36,350 nucleotides of DNA from Spirochaetales bacterium. GTDB taxonomy: Bacteria; Spirochaetota; Spirochaetia; SZUA-6; JAFGRV01. Location: NCBI GenBank assembly GCA_016928415.1, contig JAFGKU010000106.1:1-36350 (forward strand), in the 5' to 3' direction. Position numbers and translations under genes: made by a program. Position 1 is the first letter of the stretch; every line of letters starts with the position of its first letter. A model generated the notes under the pieces. It ran no database searches and was not told the DNA's origin. It saw only the letters and a program-made list of their open reading frames with translations. Positions 24,728 to 32,834 of this stretch are shown one piece after another.

Positions 24728-26603
24728 ATTTATTATCTGCGTATTGATCGCACTCGTTCTTTTCGCCTGCGACGGGATCAACGATTACAACGGTATAGCG
24801 CGAGACCAATTATTGAACTCTACTGTTTTATCCCCGTTTGAAAACGACCTTCTCGAAATCGGAGATTCAACCAAATCACTTGAATATTCAATAAGATGGA
24901 GTTCTGATATCGAAAATGATTTAAAAATTGAGCTTATCCAGGGTGAAGCTGGAAATGAAGTTACTAAACAAACAATCACTAATTGCATAAATAAAAACAC
25001 CGGCAAACTCAACTGGACACCTTCCGGCTGCGAAGAGGGGGATAAATATAAAATTCGGTGTACCTTCATCAACGGGCCTTACAGCGGCAGGCATTTTGAC
25101 AGCGGGAAATTCAGACTGACCAAGTGGCATGATCTTTGGTTTAATGGCGAATTCGACTCCGTGAAGAAACCTACTCTTCCCGCAATAGCCGTCGGGACAG
25201 GAAAAATCGTCGTAAGCTATAATCGAAACGTGGATCAGGCGACAGAACCCAACTCACAGCGAATGGTACAAAAATGGAAAACTTATACCTACCTCTGGAA
25301 TGGTGTTATATGGTCTGGCAATATAAGCGAACCTGATAACGTTGCCAGTGATGATGTATACATAAAAAATTATGAAACCGAGGAATTTGAAAACACGATA
25401 GAGGCCTTTACGTTTGATTTGAAGCTGGATAAAAATGATACGCCGGTCCTTATCTACAGCAATCCATTCCTGCCCCTTGAAATGATGCGTGCCCCTAGCG
25501 CCAAGTTCAATACCTGTATAAAATCATTTAACGGATCAAGCTGGCGTTCATCCAACATTGCATTCTCCCCGGTCGATCACGGAGAATTGCCGGAACTGGA
25601 AGAGCGCGTAGCACCTTCTATACTCCTCAATGATGGCAATTACCGTTTATTCTATATTACACCGCCTCTGCCATTCCTTTACCCCGCAAACAAAACAAGG
25701 ATTTACCTGGATTGGTGCCTGGACTCTCTGAACCCGAATTACAAGTACCGCGATTTTTTTGAGGCAATCGGCATCAATATTGAACCCGGCAGCTGGTTAG
25801 AGGCATTATTAAACGAATACCTTAAACAGACTTATGGCAAGACGCTTGATGATAAAATTAACATCAATAGCTCATACAAACTCAATATGATGGAATGGGA
25901 CGGCAGTAAATGGGTAACAGATCCCGAGACCCAACAAATCTCGCACTTTTTGGCTGACCTGACCCTTAATTTTACAAGCGGCGATCTTGAAGGAATTTTC
26001 AGTTTTTTTACCACCGTAGGCACGTCCGTCGTGGTTGACGGGAATCAAAACACCTATATAGCGTATTCCGATTCAACGGACACGGATACACCGCAACGTA
26101 CATTCAGGGTGATAAAACTGGATACAAATGGCGACGTCAGCCACCTTTCAGGCGGATTCCTAACAGACAATAGTCCGGTGACGCACGATTTTTCTCTGGC
26201 AATCGGACGCGACAACCGGCCTGTTGTCGCGTATACCGACGAACTTTCGAAGCAAACAATAATTATAGAATGGGATCCGGATCATACAACATGGAATTTT
26301 ATCAGAGCGTTCAGTTCGCCGGAAAAAAGAGCCCCATCGATACGGCAGGATAAGGATAAAAATATAATTGTCGCCTGCGAAGAAGGCGTTTACAAATGGT
26401 ACAAGGGAAGACCTTGCCAAGAAAACAATATAAATGAATATTGTGAATGGGATTCCCTCGGTAATCCGGGAATCGGTTCGGGAGATCCTTCCTGGTGGAT
26501 TGGTTCCAACGACAAATTCTACGCCGTCACATATGTCGATGATGCAGGAAAAGTGTGGGTTAAAACGAGAAGCAAAGAAACAGGGGTGTCTGATCCGGAA
26601 TAA
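24711..26603 (+). CDS. Large lipoprotein, possibly beta-propeller
   Basis: A 630-residue lipoprotein, with a hydrophobic leader and LFAC at residues 17-20, so Cys20 would be the lipidated residue. The mature part has about 12 recurring segments of the type D-x-x-N-x-P-V-V-A-Y (for example DVASDD-like turns, DKNDTPVLIYSN, DGNQNTYIAYSDS, GRDNRPVVAYTDE, DKDKNIIVACEEG), which suits a beta-propeller of the kind seen in sialidase-like or BNR proteins. An earlier immunoglobulin-like part (about 45-130) contains NKNTGKLNWTPS. No enzyme motif is visible. It overlaps the caspase-like gene by 17 bases in another frame, so the two are translationally linked and may form a complex at the outer membrane. 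Function unknown. Confidence 0.85.
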   Translation: MKTKIEFIICVLIALVLFACDGINDYNGIARDQLLNSTVLSPFENDLLEIGDSTKSLEYSIRWSSDIENDLKIELIQGEAGNEVTKQTITNCINKNTGKLNWTPSGCEEGDKYKIRCTFINGPYSGRHFDSGKFRLTKWHDLWFNGEFDSVKKPTLPAIAVGTGKIVVSYNRNVDQATEPNSQRMVQKWKTYTYLWNGVIWSGNISEPDNVASDDVYIKNYETEEFENTIEAFTFDLKLDKNDTPVLIYSNPFLPLEMMRAPSAKFNTCIKSFNGSSWRSSNIAFSPVDHGELPELEERVAPSILLNDGNYRLFYITPPLPFLYPANKTRIYLDWCLDSLNPNYKYRDFFEAIGINIEPGSWLEALLNEYLKQTYGKTLDDKININSSYKLNMMEWDGSKWVTDPETQQISHFLADLTLNFTSGDLEGIFSFFTTVGTSVVVDGNQNTYIAYSDSTDTDTPQRTFRVIKLDTNGDVSHLSGGFLTDNSPVTHDFSLAIGRDNRPVVAYTDELSKQTIIIEWDPDHTTWNFIRAFSSPEKRAPSIRQDKDKNIIVACEEGVYKWYKGRPCQENNINEYCEWDSLGNPGIGSGDPSWWIGSNDKFYAVTYVDDAGKVWVKTRSKETGVSDPE

Positions 26604-26617
26604 AAAACACCCTTTTT
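26584..26617 (+). terminator. Weak intrinsic terminator
   Basis: GGGTGT (26584-26589) can pair with ACACCC (26607-26612), followed by five T. The stem is short, the loop is long and the stem overlaps the lipoprotein stop codon, so the call is tentative. Confidence 0.45.
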
Positions 26618-26631
26618 AAAATAAAATAAGC

Positions 26632-26661
26632 TTGAAATACCCCGATATTCTCCATTATACT
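26632..26661 (+). promoter_or_regulatory. Candidate sigma-70 promoter for the small membrane peptide and APC transporter
   Basis: TTGAAA (26632-26637) and TATACT (26656-26661) are 18 bases apart, and the -10 lies about 20 bases before the ATG at 26681, leaving a short leader. Confidence 0.55.
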
Positions 26662-26680
26662 GGCCTGTCCCATAAAAATT

Positions 26681-26842
26681 ATGAATGATATTGTGATCGG
26701 CATTATTTTACTATCAGCTGCCCTCATTTTCGCGACCTTTTTTTTATTCTATGACAGGTTTATAATAGAAAAAATAGCCCGGAAGAAAATTCATTCCCTA
26801 AAAGAAATCATTCAGGAAGTTTTCCATGGAAAAGCCAAATAA
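26681..26842 (+). CDS. 53-residue single-pass membrane peptide
   Basis: A small frame beginning MNDIVIGIILLSAALIF, with one hydrophobic segment of about 20 residues (5-25) followed by a basic amphipathic tail (IIEKIARKKIHSLKEIIQ). The overall pattern is hydrophobic helix, then positively charged cytoplasmic helix. It ends by overlapping the transporter start by 17 bases, in another frame, which suggests translational coupling. It has no ribosome site of note and follows the candidate promoter closely. Small single-pass peptides next to transporters can act as accessory or regulatory subunits; this is an inference. Confidence 0.6.
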   Translation: MNDIVIGIILLSAALIFATFFLFYDRFIIEKIARKKIHSLKEIIQEVFHGKAK

Positions 26843-29093
26843 GGTTTCCTACGAGCTATCGAGGGACCTGTCGCTATTTCAGCTTACCATGATGGGCATG
26901 GGTATGATGATAGGCGCTGGAGTTTTCCTGGGAATCGGTCATGCCATTTTTGAAGCCGGTCCCGGGGGCGCCATACTCACTTTTGCATTGAACACCGTAC
27001 TCGCCATGTGTACGGCCATGTCCTACGCGGAATTGAGTTCCGCCATTCCAAGGGCCGGGGGTGCGTATAATTTTGCACGCATAGGATTCGGAAGACAAAC
27101 GAGTTTCCTGGCCGGCTGGATGGAATGGTTCGCTTCCAGTATAGCAGGAAGCATGTACGCTATTGTCTTTTCCATATACACGGTACGCTATTTCGGGGAA
27201 CTGGGCTTTCTTTTCTGGCTTCCCGAAGCCTGGCTTCTGCCTTTTGAACGGGCCCTGGCCGTTGTTATTGCCCTTTTCTTCATTTATATCAACTACAGGG
27301 GCGTTTCCGAAACGGGGATAATCGGCGCCATAATGACGCTTGGCCAGACTCTTTTTCTTGTCTTCATAGGATTGGCGGGATTATACGTTGCGTTTACAAA
27401 CCCTGAAAGAATAATGAACTTCAAGCCGTTTATGCCCAAGGGATGGCACAAGCTGCTCATCACAATGGGGTTCACGTATGTTGCTTTTGAAGGGTTTGAA
27501 GTCATATCCCAGGCCGGGGATGAAGCCAAGGAACCCAGAAAAAACCTACCAAAAGCAATGCTCTATTCGGTATTCAGCGTGGGAATCATTTATGTGCTTG
27601 TCAGTTTTGCCGCCATAATAGGGGTCAAAGCAGGGTCGCAGGGCGTCTCCATGGCACCCTGGGAGTGGATCGGAAGCCACGGTGACAAGGGATTCGCCGA
27701 AGCGGTATCCCGTCTTATTCCCCTTGGCAGTTTTCTCCTGACCTTGGCGGTAATTTTCGCCTCCACTTCCGCACTTAATGCCACCATTTTTTCCGCGACG
27801 AGGGCGTCCTATGCCCTGGGAAGGGATAAAATGCTTCCCAAATTCTTTTCTAAAATTTCCATGAAAAGAAAAACCCCGGTGATGGCATTACTGGCAACCG
27901 GTACCATAATATTGATAAACGTAATCTTTCTTCCAACCAAGGATGTGGCCTCCAGCGCCAGTATCATGTTCCTTTTTCTCTTTTTCCTTGTAAACATCTG
28001 CGTTATAAGGATCCGGCTCAATATGGGTGAAGAACTTCTTTACGGCTTTATAATGCCCCTTTTTCCGCTTTTTCCCGTGTTGGGGCTTGTTGTCCAGGTC
28101 ATACTGGCCGTATTCCTTATCCATATGAGTTTCATAGCCTGGATAATTGCCCCCTGCTGGATTATTGCCGGACTTATTATCTACAATTTATATTCAAAAA
28201 CAAGGGTAACTCCCCATGAAAGTGAAATTATTGTCATAGAAGAAAAAGATGAGTCGGAAAACGAACAGGTCAGCAATGAATACAGGGTTTTAGTCCCTGT
28301 AGCCAATCCGAAAAATGCCATTTCCCTGGTCGGCAACACCATTAAAATCTGCAGGGACAAGAATGCAAGCATCCAGCTGCTTCATATGGTAGAGGTACCG
28401 GATCTTTTCGAATTGCGGGATGCGGAAAAATATATTCTTGAAGGAAAGGAAGGTATTGTGGAAGCGATGCTTTACCTGATGCCGTCTTTTCCCATTAAAA
28501 CGACAATCAGGCATTGCAGGAATACAGCCAGGGGGATAGTGAGCGCCATAAGGGAAAAACGTATAAACCTGATAATCATGGGGTGGCACGGCAACAGGAA
28601 GGATAAAAAATTTTTCATGGGAAGCACGCTGGATCATGTGATCGGGCGCAGCCCCTGCAATATCGTCATTTTAAAAGACTGCAATAAAAGGAAATTTTTG
28701 AATATATTAGTTCCCGTTTTCTCACCCAAAGACGATCCGTTTGCACTTGAAATAGCAGGCAGGCTCGTCAGCCCCGAGGGAAAAATATCGGTGCTGCCAA
28801 TAAATGGAAAAGAGAAAGTATCCTCTTCAAGGAAATTCGCCGCCAATAACGCAAATAATATAAAGGGACAGAATATTAAAATGATAAAGCCGGAAACCGC
28901 CGTCAATTCAAAAAATATCCTGGAAACCGTTGAAGAGTACGATTTGATAGTCATGAGTACGGTTAGAAAAAGATCATTCTATAAAATTGGGGGTTTGTCG
29001 CCGCAGGAAGCCATTATCCGCTACTCTGATAAACCCATAGCCTTTGTTCAGTCAGCCAAGGGAATAACCGCCATTACAAAAATGTGGTTTTAA
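26826..29093 (+). CDS. APC-family amino acid permease with two C-terminal USP domains
   Basis: A 755-residue membrane protein. Residues 1-457 form a secondary transporter of the amino acid-polyamine-organocation family, with about 12 helices. Family patterns are MMIGAGVFLGIG (about 27-38), SYAELSSAIPRAGGAYNF (about 66-83) and GDEAKEPRKNLPKAM. Residues about 485-615 are a universal-stress-protein domain with YRVLVPVAN at its start and GWHGNRKDKKFFMGS, which exactly fits the ATP-binding pattern G-x2-G-x9-G-S. A second, more divergent USP-like domain (about 620-745) lacks that pattern. ATP binding may therefore gate transport. Overlap with the upstream small peptide suggests coupling. Ends four bases inside the convergent FHA gene. 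Confidence 0.93.
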   Translation: MEKPNKVSYELSRDLSLFQLTMMGMGMMIGAGVFLGIGHAIFEAGPGGAILTFALNTVLAMCTAMSYAELSSAIPRAGGAYNFARIGFGRQTSFLAGWMEWFASSIAGSMYAIVFSIYTVRYFGELGFLFWLPEAWLLPFERALAVVIALFFIYINYRGVSETGIIGAIMTLGQTLFLVFIGLAGLYVAFTNPERIMNFKPFMPKGWHKLLITMGFTYVAFEGFEVISQAGDEAKEPRKNLPKAMLYSVFSVGIIYVLVSFAAIIGVKAGSQGVSMAPWEWIGSHGDKGFAEAVSRLIPLGSFLLTLAVIFASTSALNATIFSATRASYALGRDKMLPKFFSKISMKRKTPVMALLATGTIILINVIFLPTKDVASSASIMFLFLFFLVNICVIRIRLNMGEELLYGFIMPLFPLFPVLGLVVQVILAVFLIHMSFIAWIIAPCWIIAGLIIYNLYSKTRVTPHESEIIVIEEKDESENEQVSNEYRVLVPVANPKNAISLVGNTIKICRDKNASIQLLHMVEVPDLFELRDAEKYILEGKEGIVEAMLYLMPSFPIKTTIRHCRNTARGIVSAIREKRINLIIMGWHGNRKDKKFFMGSTLDHVIGRSPCNIVILKDCNKRKFLNILVPVFSPKDDPFALEIAGRLVSPEGKISVLPINGKEKVSSSRKFAANNANNIKGQNIKMIKPETAVNSKNILETVEEYDLIVMSTVRKRSFYKIGGLSPQEAIIRYSDKPIAFVQSAKGITAITKMWF

Positions 29094-29443
29094 AAAAACT
29101 TCTTGAACACGATCTCCGTACGGCCTATTTTAAGCAGATCATTTTCCTGGATATTCACAAATTCATTGGGCGCCAGCATATGCCCATTCACAAAAGTGCC
29201 GTTCTTGCTTTTCAAATCCTTTATAAAATAATTTTCATCATCTTTTTTAATAACGGCATGTTTGCGCGATACCAGTTCGTCTTCAATGCAGAGGTCGTTT
29301 TTATCGCTTCGTCCTATTGAAATTTTCATTTTTGACGGTTTACTGAGCCCGTCGTAAACAAAGTAATACGTCTGTGAGCGGGGTGTCTTTTTAAGGTACA
29401 CTCCCAACGGGCTCGTACCATCCAGGGTTCTAGAATCAGACAT
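29090..29443 (-). CDS. Stand-alone FHA-domain protein
   Basis: A 117-residue cytoplasmic protein that is almost entirely a forkhead-associated domain, which binds phosphothreonine. The conserved blocks are ISIGRSDKNDLCIED, LVSRKHAVI and LKSKNGTFVNG, including Arg, Ser, His and Asn at the phosphopeptide-binding loops. An N-terminal stretch of about 25 residues (SDSRTLDGTSPLG) is poor in secondary structure. No kinase, phosphatase or secretion gene is next to it. Converges on the APC transporter with a 4-base overlap. Confidence 0.93.
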   Translation of the reverse strand: MSDSRTLDGTSPLGVYLKKTPRSQTYYFVYDGLSKPSKMKISIGRSDKNDLCIEDELVSRKHAVIKKDDENYFIKDLKSKNGTFVNGHMLAPNEFVNIQENDLLKIGRTEIVFKKFF

Positions 29444-29589
29444 TTTTACACTCCTTTACAGGAACATCGAAGAACCTGTCTGCCCATGTCACAGGGCAAG
29501 GGGACAGGAATGTCCCGATATAATAATATACGCAATATACCTGAATATTCAAGGCATATCAGGGCCAGCCAATTTCACGTTTCCGGTTA

Positions 29590-30234
29590 TTATTGCTCCT
29601 GCAGAGCAAAAACACTTGCTGGATCGAAATAAGCGCCCTCTTCGCTGTACGCCGCCTCATACCCCATCCTGTTATCCTGCACAAAAATACTGAATTTTTC
29701 ACTTTTATAGGAAGGTACCCGTATTAATTGCGACTCCAGCCAGGCGTATTCCTCTTCGTACTTTTTGATCTTTGGTTTGTCATCCGGCGTTTCCGGGAAA
29801 AAGGAATTCTGTTTATTGCGTGTTAGGTGGGTAAGGCCGTGTTTTTCCACAAGATCGTACTGCTCCTTTAAAACCATCGCGTTCTTCTGCCTTGTTTCGG
29901 TCACTTTTTCATCGCTCCATTTAGGCACAAACGTCATGATAATTTCAAGATAATCCTGGCGGCCCGATTCCATTGCATAGGCTGCAAGCTCTTCCGGCTT
30001 CATGTACGGCAGGCTCACGGCGTTATAGAAGTAAAATATTTTCCTGCTGGTAAGGGTTATTTTATCCTCTTCGAAAAATATATCCCAGTTATCACCGGCC
30101 GCTTCCTTTAATTTCAGGTATTCCTTATCCGTCAACAGCACGGGAGGGGCACTGGCACAGGATAATATCTGTATGGAAAGAGAAATGACACATAAAAGGG
30201 CCACTCTCATCGCTGTATTTATTTTTCCGGACAT
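29590..30234 (-). CDS. Lipoprotein of unknown function
   Basis: A 214-residue protein with a hydrophobic leader ending SIQILSCASAPP, a lipobox-like LSC around residues 24-26. The mature part is mostly charged and helical (TETRQKNAMVLKEQYDLVEKHG, with KPKIKKYEEEYAWLESQLI) and ends with ALQEQ. No domain is recognised. It stands alone, divergent from the flagellar genes. Location is probably the outer or inner membrane face of the periplasm. Confidence 0.78.
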   Translation of the reverse strand: MSGKINTAMRVALLCVISLSIQILSCASAPPVLLTDKEYLKLKEAAGDNWDIFFEEDKITLTSRKIFYFYNAVSLPYMKPEELAAYAMESGRQDYLEIIMTFVPKWSDEKVTETRQKNAMVLKEQYDLVEKHGLTHLTRNKQNSFFPETPDDKPKIKKYEEEYAWLESQLIRVPSYKSEKFSIFVQDNRMGYEAAYSEEGAYFDPASVFALQEQ

Positions 30235-30297
30235 AAGGCACCTCCACGGTAATTATTACATATTTTATAATAAAATTCAAAAAATGTTTCATACGGT

Positions 30298-30324
30298 CGG
30301 TAAAATTGTACAAAAACCGGTAAA
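30298..30324. promoter_or_regulatory. CGGTAAA direct repeat upstream of the rotor genes
   Basis: CGGTAAA occurs at 30298-30304 and 30318-30324, a 20-base (about two turns) spacing, with TTGTACAA (30306-30313) between. It lies about 70 bases before the first fliN-like ATG and may be a regulatory site. I do not see a clear flagellar sigma-28 promoter here. Confidence 0.3.
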
Positions 30325-30392
30325 TATAGTATTAGCTATTCCTTTTTTTTTGATCTACTCTATAAATAGAAGACGAAAAAAGGAGGTATTAC

Positions 30393-30707
30393 ATGGAATT
30401 AGGTAGATTTCTGGAAGATTCACCGTTATCCGACAGAATCAAACTGGACAGCCGGGTAGTGATTCACCGCACACGGATGAGTCACGAGGAACTCCTGGCC
30501 ATCAAGCGGGAGGGCGGTTTCGGTCCCGTAAAGAGAAAGGACACTACCTGTGAGCTTGTGATTTCAGGACAGATACTGGCCCGTGGAAAAATCGTCAAAC
30601 GCGGATCCGGATATTATTTTAAAATTACGGAAATGGATGCAGGGCAGACAGCAATGAATGCTAATGAAGCATTCAATGAAAACAGGAAGGAGGCAGAAAA
30701 TGGCTGA
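30393..30707 (+). CDS. FliN-like SpoA-domain protein, divergent
   Basis: A 104-residue protein containing one SpoA (surface presentation of antigens) beta-rich domain, about residues 14-80, with the pattern IKLDSRVVIHRTRMSHEELL and VISGQILARGKIVKRGSGYYFKI. It lacks the usual FliN phrases LGR...TIRE and GEPVD, so it is more distant than the next gene. It may be the second partner of a FliN-type heterodimer or resemble the SctQ/FliN proteins of secretion systems. AGGAGGT stands just before ATG. It is the first gene of the three-gene rotor cluster and overlaps the next gene by 8 bases. Confidence 0.8.
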   Translation: MELGRFLEDSPLSDRIKLDSRVVIHRTRMSHEELLAIKREGGFGPVKRKDTTCELVISGQILARGKIVKRGSGYYFKITEMDAGQTAMNANEAFNENRKEAENG

Positions 30708-30948
30708 TAAACTGGCAAAAATAGGGACAATGATGATCCCCCTCGAAATTGTATTGGGCAGGAGAAATGCCACCATCAGGGACGTAGCCTCAATCGGTGA
30801 AGGCACAATCATTGAATTTGACAGCGTGGCCGGGGAACCCGTTGATTTGGTTGCCGCAGGTGAAGTGATTGCGAAGGGAGAAGTGGTCGTCATAGATGAA
30901 AACTTCGGAATCAGGGTCACGGAAGTCCTGGATAAAAAGGAGCAGTAA
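30700..30948 (+). CDS. fliN: Flagellar C-ring protein FliN
   Basis: An 82-residue protein that matches canonical FliN almost end to end: MMIPLEIVLGRRNATIRDV, IGEGTIIEFDSVAGEPVDL, and VIAKGEVVVIDENFGIRVTEVL. FliN subunits form the base of the switch ring, bind FliM and help CheY and export-ATPase docking. It has no N-terminal extension. The start at 30700 is selected over an upstream ATG because GGAAGGAGG lies at 30685-30693. It starts inside the end of the previous gene and ends one base before the FliM-FliG start, so the three genes are very probably co-translated. Confidence 0.95.
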   Translation: MADKLAKIGTMMIPLEIVLGRRNATIRDVASIGEGTIIEFDSVAGEPVDLVAAGEVIAKGEVVVIDENFGIRVTEVLDKKEQ

Positions 30949-30949
30949 C

Positions 30950-32818
30950 ATGCCGGAAAAAGCAACAGAAACCACCCAAACACCGGATAAAACGGCACGG
31001 TATTTACTTGCGAAAGCAGAGGATGCCGGGCAGCGAAGAATTAAAACCTACAACTTCAGAAGGCCGGACAAATTTACGGCGCAGCAGATCCAGACAGTGC
31101 GGATGATGCACGAGACATTTGCCCGTCTCACATCCACTTCCCTTTCCGCCTATCTCCGGTTGTTTTCCCATATCCGGGTAGCCGCCGTTGATCAGCTCAC
31201 CTATGAAGAATTCATCCGGTCCATACCCAACCCGGCCACATTAATGGTCATTGCCATGGCCCCCTTAAACGGTTACGTCCTGCTGGAAACAGATCCCTCC
31301 CTCGCATTTCCCATGATAGATCGCCTGTTCGGCGGCCAGGGAAAGGCCGTCCCGTTCAACCGGGATTTGACCGATATCGAAGCGAAACTGATGGAAACAC
31401 TTTCCGACGGATTACTGGGAAACTTGAGGGAATCATGGTCGACGATCATAGACCTTCAACCCCGTTTAATCTCGATCGAAACAAACCCGGCATTCGCCCA
31501 GATCGTCCCTCCCCCTGAAATGGTGATGCTTGTCAGCTTTGAAGCCAAAATTGGGGAGGCAAAGGGCATGATCAATTTTTGCATACCATATTTAACGATT
31601 GAACCGCTTATCGCGAAATTGTCGGCTTCCTACTGGTTTTCCCATACCAAAAAATCCATTCACGAAGGAGTTGTCGAAACCGTATCCGGATTAAAATTGG
31701 AAACGGAATTGTATTACAAGGGGGAAAGTCTTTCACTCAGAACCATTCACAAGCTGAAAAAAGGCTCCTGTATAAAACTGCCAAAATATTCGGAAAAGGA
31801 AGTTTTCCTTAGATCAGGTGAGAAAACCGTTTTAAAATTAAGGAGTGAAATTACCAAAGGGGGTAAAGACCCTGTTTTCCGCCTGGAAACGAGCAGCAGA
31901 CTTTCCAATGACGGAATAACCGAAATTCTTCCGAAAAAAAAGGACGGGGAATTGAAAAATCTTTTATCCGCGGTCTCACAAAAGGTAACGGCGGAATTCA
32001 AGCAGGGATTGTCCTCTCTGCATGAAGACATTGAACAAATACGGAAAAAACAGGATGAGTTGGCGGAACAGATATATTTTAATGAATCCGTTAACGACAG
32101 GGAAGAAGATGACAGGCGGGGCAATTATTCCCTTACGCCTTTCGGCTTTATAACCATGACCCAGACCGATTTCCTGTTCATGATCATCCAGCAGGAACAT
32201 CCGCAGACGATCGCCCTCGTTCTCTCCTATATACCGGCCGAAATGGCCGGGCAGATTCTTTTACGCCTTCCCGTTGAACTCCAGATTGACGTAACGGAGA
32301 GAATCGCTCTTATTGACAGGACAACTCCCGAATCGCTCAAGGCCTGCGAGCAGGAAATCAAAAAGAAACTGGAATTGTTCCACATGCAGGAATTCAAGCC
32401 GGTGGGAGGCATCAAGGGAGTGGTCGATATTCTCAATACCTCGCCCCGCAGCGTGGAGAAAAATATCATTGAAGGCCTGGATAAAAGCAATGCAGAGCTT
32501 TCGGAAGAAATAAAGAAAAACATGTTTGTTTTTGAAGACATTGTGCTGCTGGACAAAAAGGCCGTTAAAATACTGATTGCCGCCGTGTCAAAAGAAGAAC
32601 TGGCCCTGGCCTTGAAAAAGACTGACCCCCGGGTGAATGATTTTATCAGCCAGCTGCTGACAAAGGAGGAACAGGAGGAGATCCGGCACTTCCAGGAAAT
32701 AAAGTCACCCGCCAAAATAACGGACATCGAAGAAGCCCAGGTGCGTATTGTTGACAGGATAAGGCAATTGGAGGAAAACGGCAAAATAATTGTCGCCAGG
32801 CCCGGTGAAACCGTTTAA
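30950..32818 (+). CDS. Natural FliM-FliG fusion, flagellar rotor/switch protein
   Basis: A 622-residue protein. Residues about 30-230 are the FliM middle domain (YNFRRPDKF, AVDQLTYEEFIRSIPNP, RLFGGQG). Residues about 236-315 are a FliM-type SpoA domain (VVETVSGLKLETELYYKGES). A charged, coiled-coil-like segment (about 330-388) follows. Residues about 395-622 are the FliG middle and C domains, with EHPQT (416-420), GGIKGVVDIL (486-495), MFVFEDIVLLD (525-535) and IEEAQVRIV. The FliM N-terminal CheY-binding motif (LSQxEIDxLL) is absent; the first 29 residues are polar. The FliG N-domain that binds FliF is also absent. The torque-helix part of FliG (about 567-590) has altered charges. It follows FliN by one base and has AAGGAG at 30937-30942. 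Confidence 0.93.
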   Translation: MPEKATETTQTPDKTARYLLAKAEDAGQRRIKTYNFRRPDKFTAQQIQTVRMMHETFARLTSTSLSAYLRLFSHIRVAAVDQLTYEEFIRSIPNPATLMVIAMAPLNGYVLLETDPSLAFPMIDRLFGGQGKAVPFNRDLTDIEAKLMETLSDGLLGNLRESWSTIIDLQPRLISIETNPAFAQIVPPPEMVMLVSFEAKIGEAKGMINFCIPYLTIEPLIAKLSASYWFSHTKKSIHEGVVETVSGLKLETELYYKGESLSLRTIHKLKKGSCIKLPKYSEKEVFLRSGEKTVLKLRSEITKGGKDPVFRLETSSRLSNDGITEILPKKKDGELKNLLSAVSQKVTAEFKQGLSSLHEDIEQIRKKQDELAEQIYFNESVNDREEDDRRGNYSLTPFGFITMTQTDFLFMIIQQEHPQTIALVLSYIPAEMAGQILLRLPVELQIDVTERIALIDRTTPESLKACEQEIKKKLELFHMQEFKPVGGIKGVVDILNTSPRSVEKNIIEGLDKSNAELSEEIKKNMFVFEDIVLLDKKAVKILIAAVSKEELALALKKTDPRVNDFISQLLTKEEQEEIRHFQEIKSPAKITDIEEAQVRIVDRIRQLEENGKIIVARPGETV

Positions 32819-32834
32819 AAACCGGGTGTATGGC

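Noticed and set aside
29501..29516. GGGACA/TGTCCC hairpin in the gap between the FHA gene and the lipoprotein
   Set aside because: Six-bp stem with no T run; a terminator is not supported.
32790..32834. Longer N-terminus for the AraC regulator
   Set aside because: It would overlap the fusion gene by 29 bases and adds a segment with no typical sequence; neither start has a clear ribosome site, so some doubt remains.
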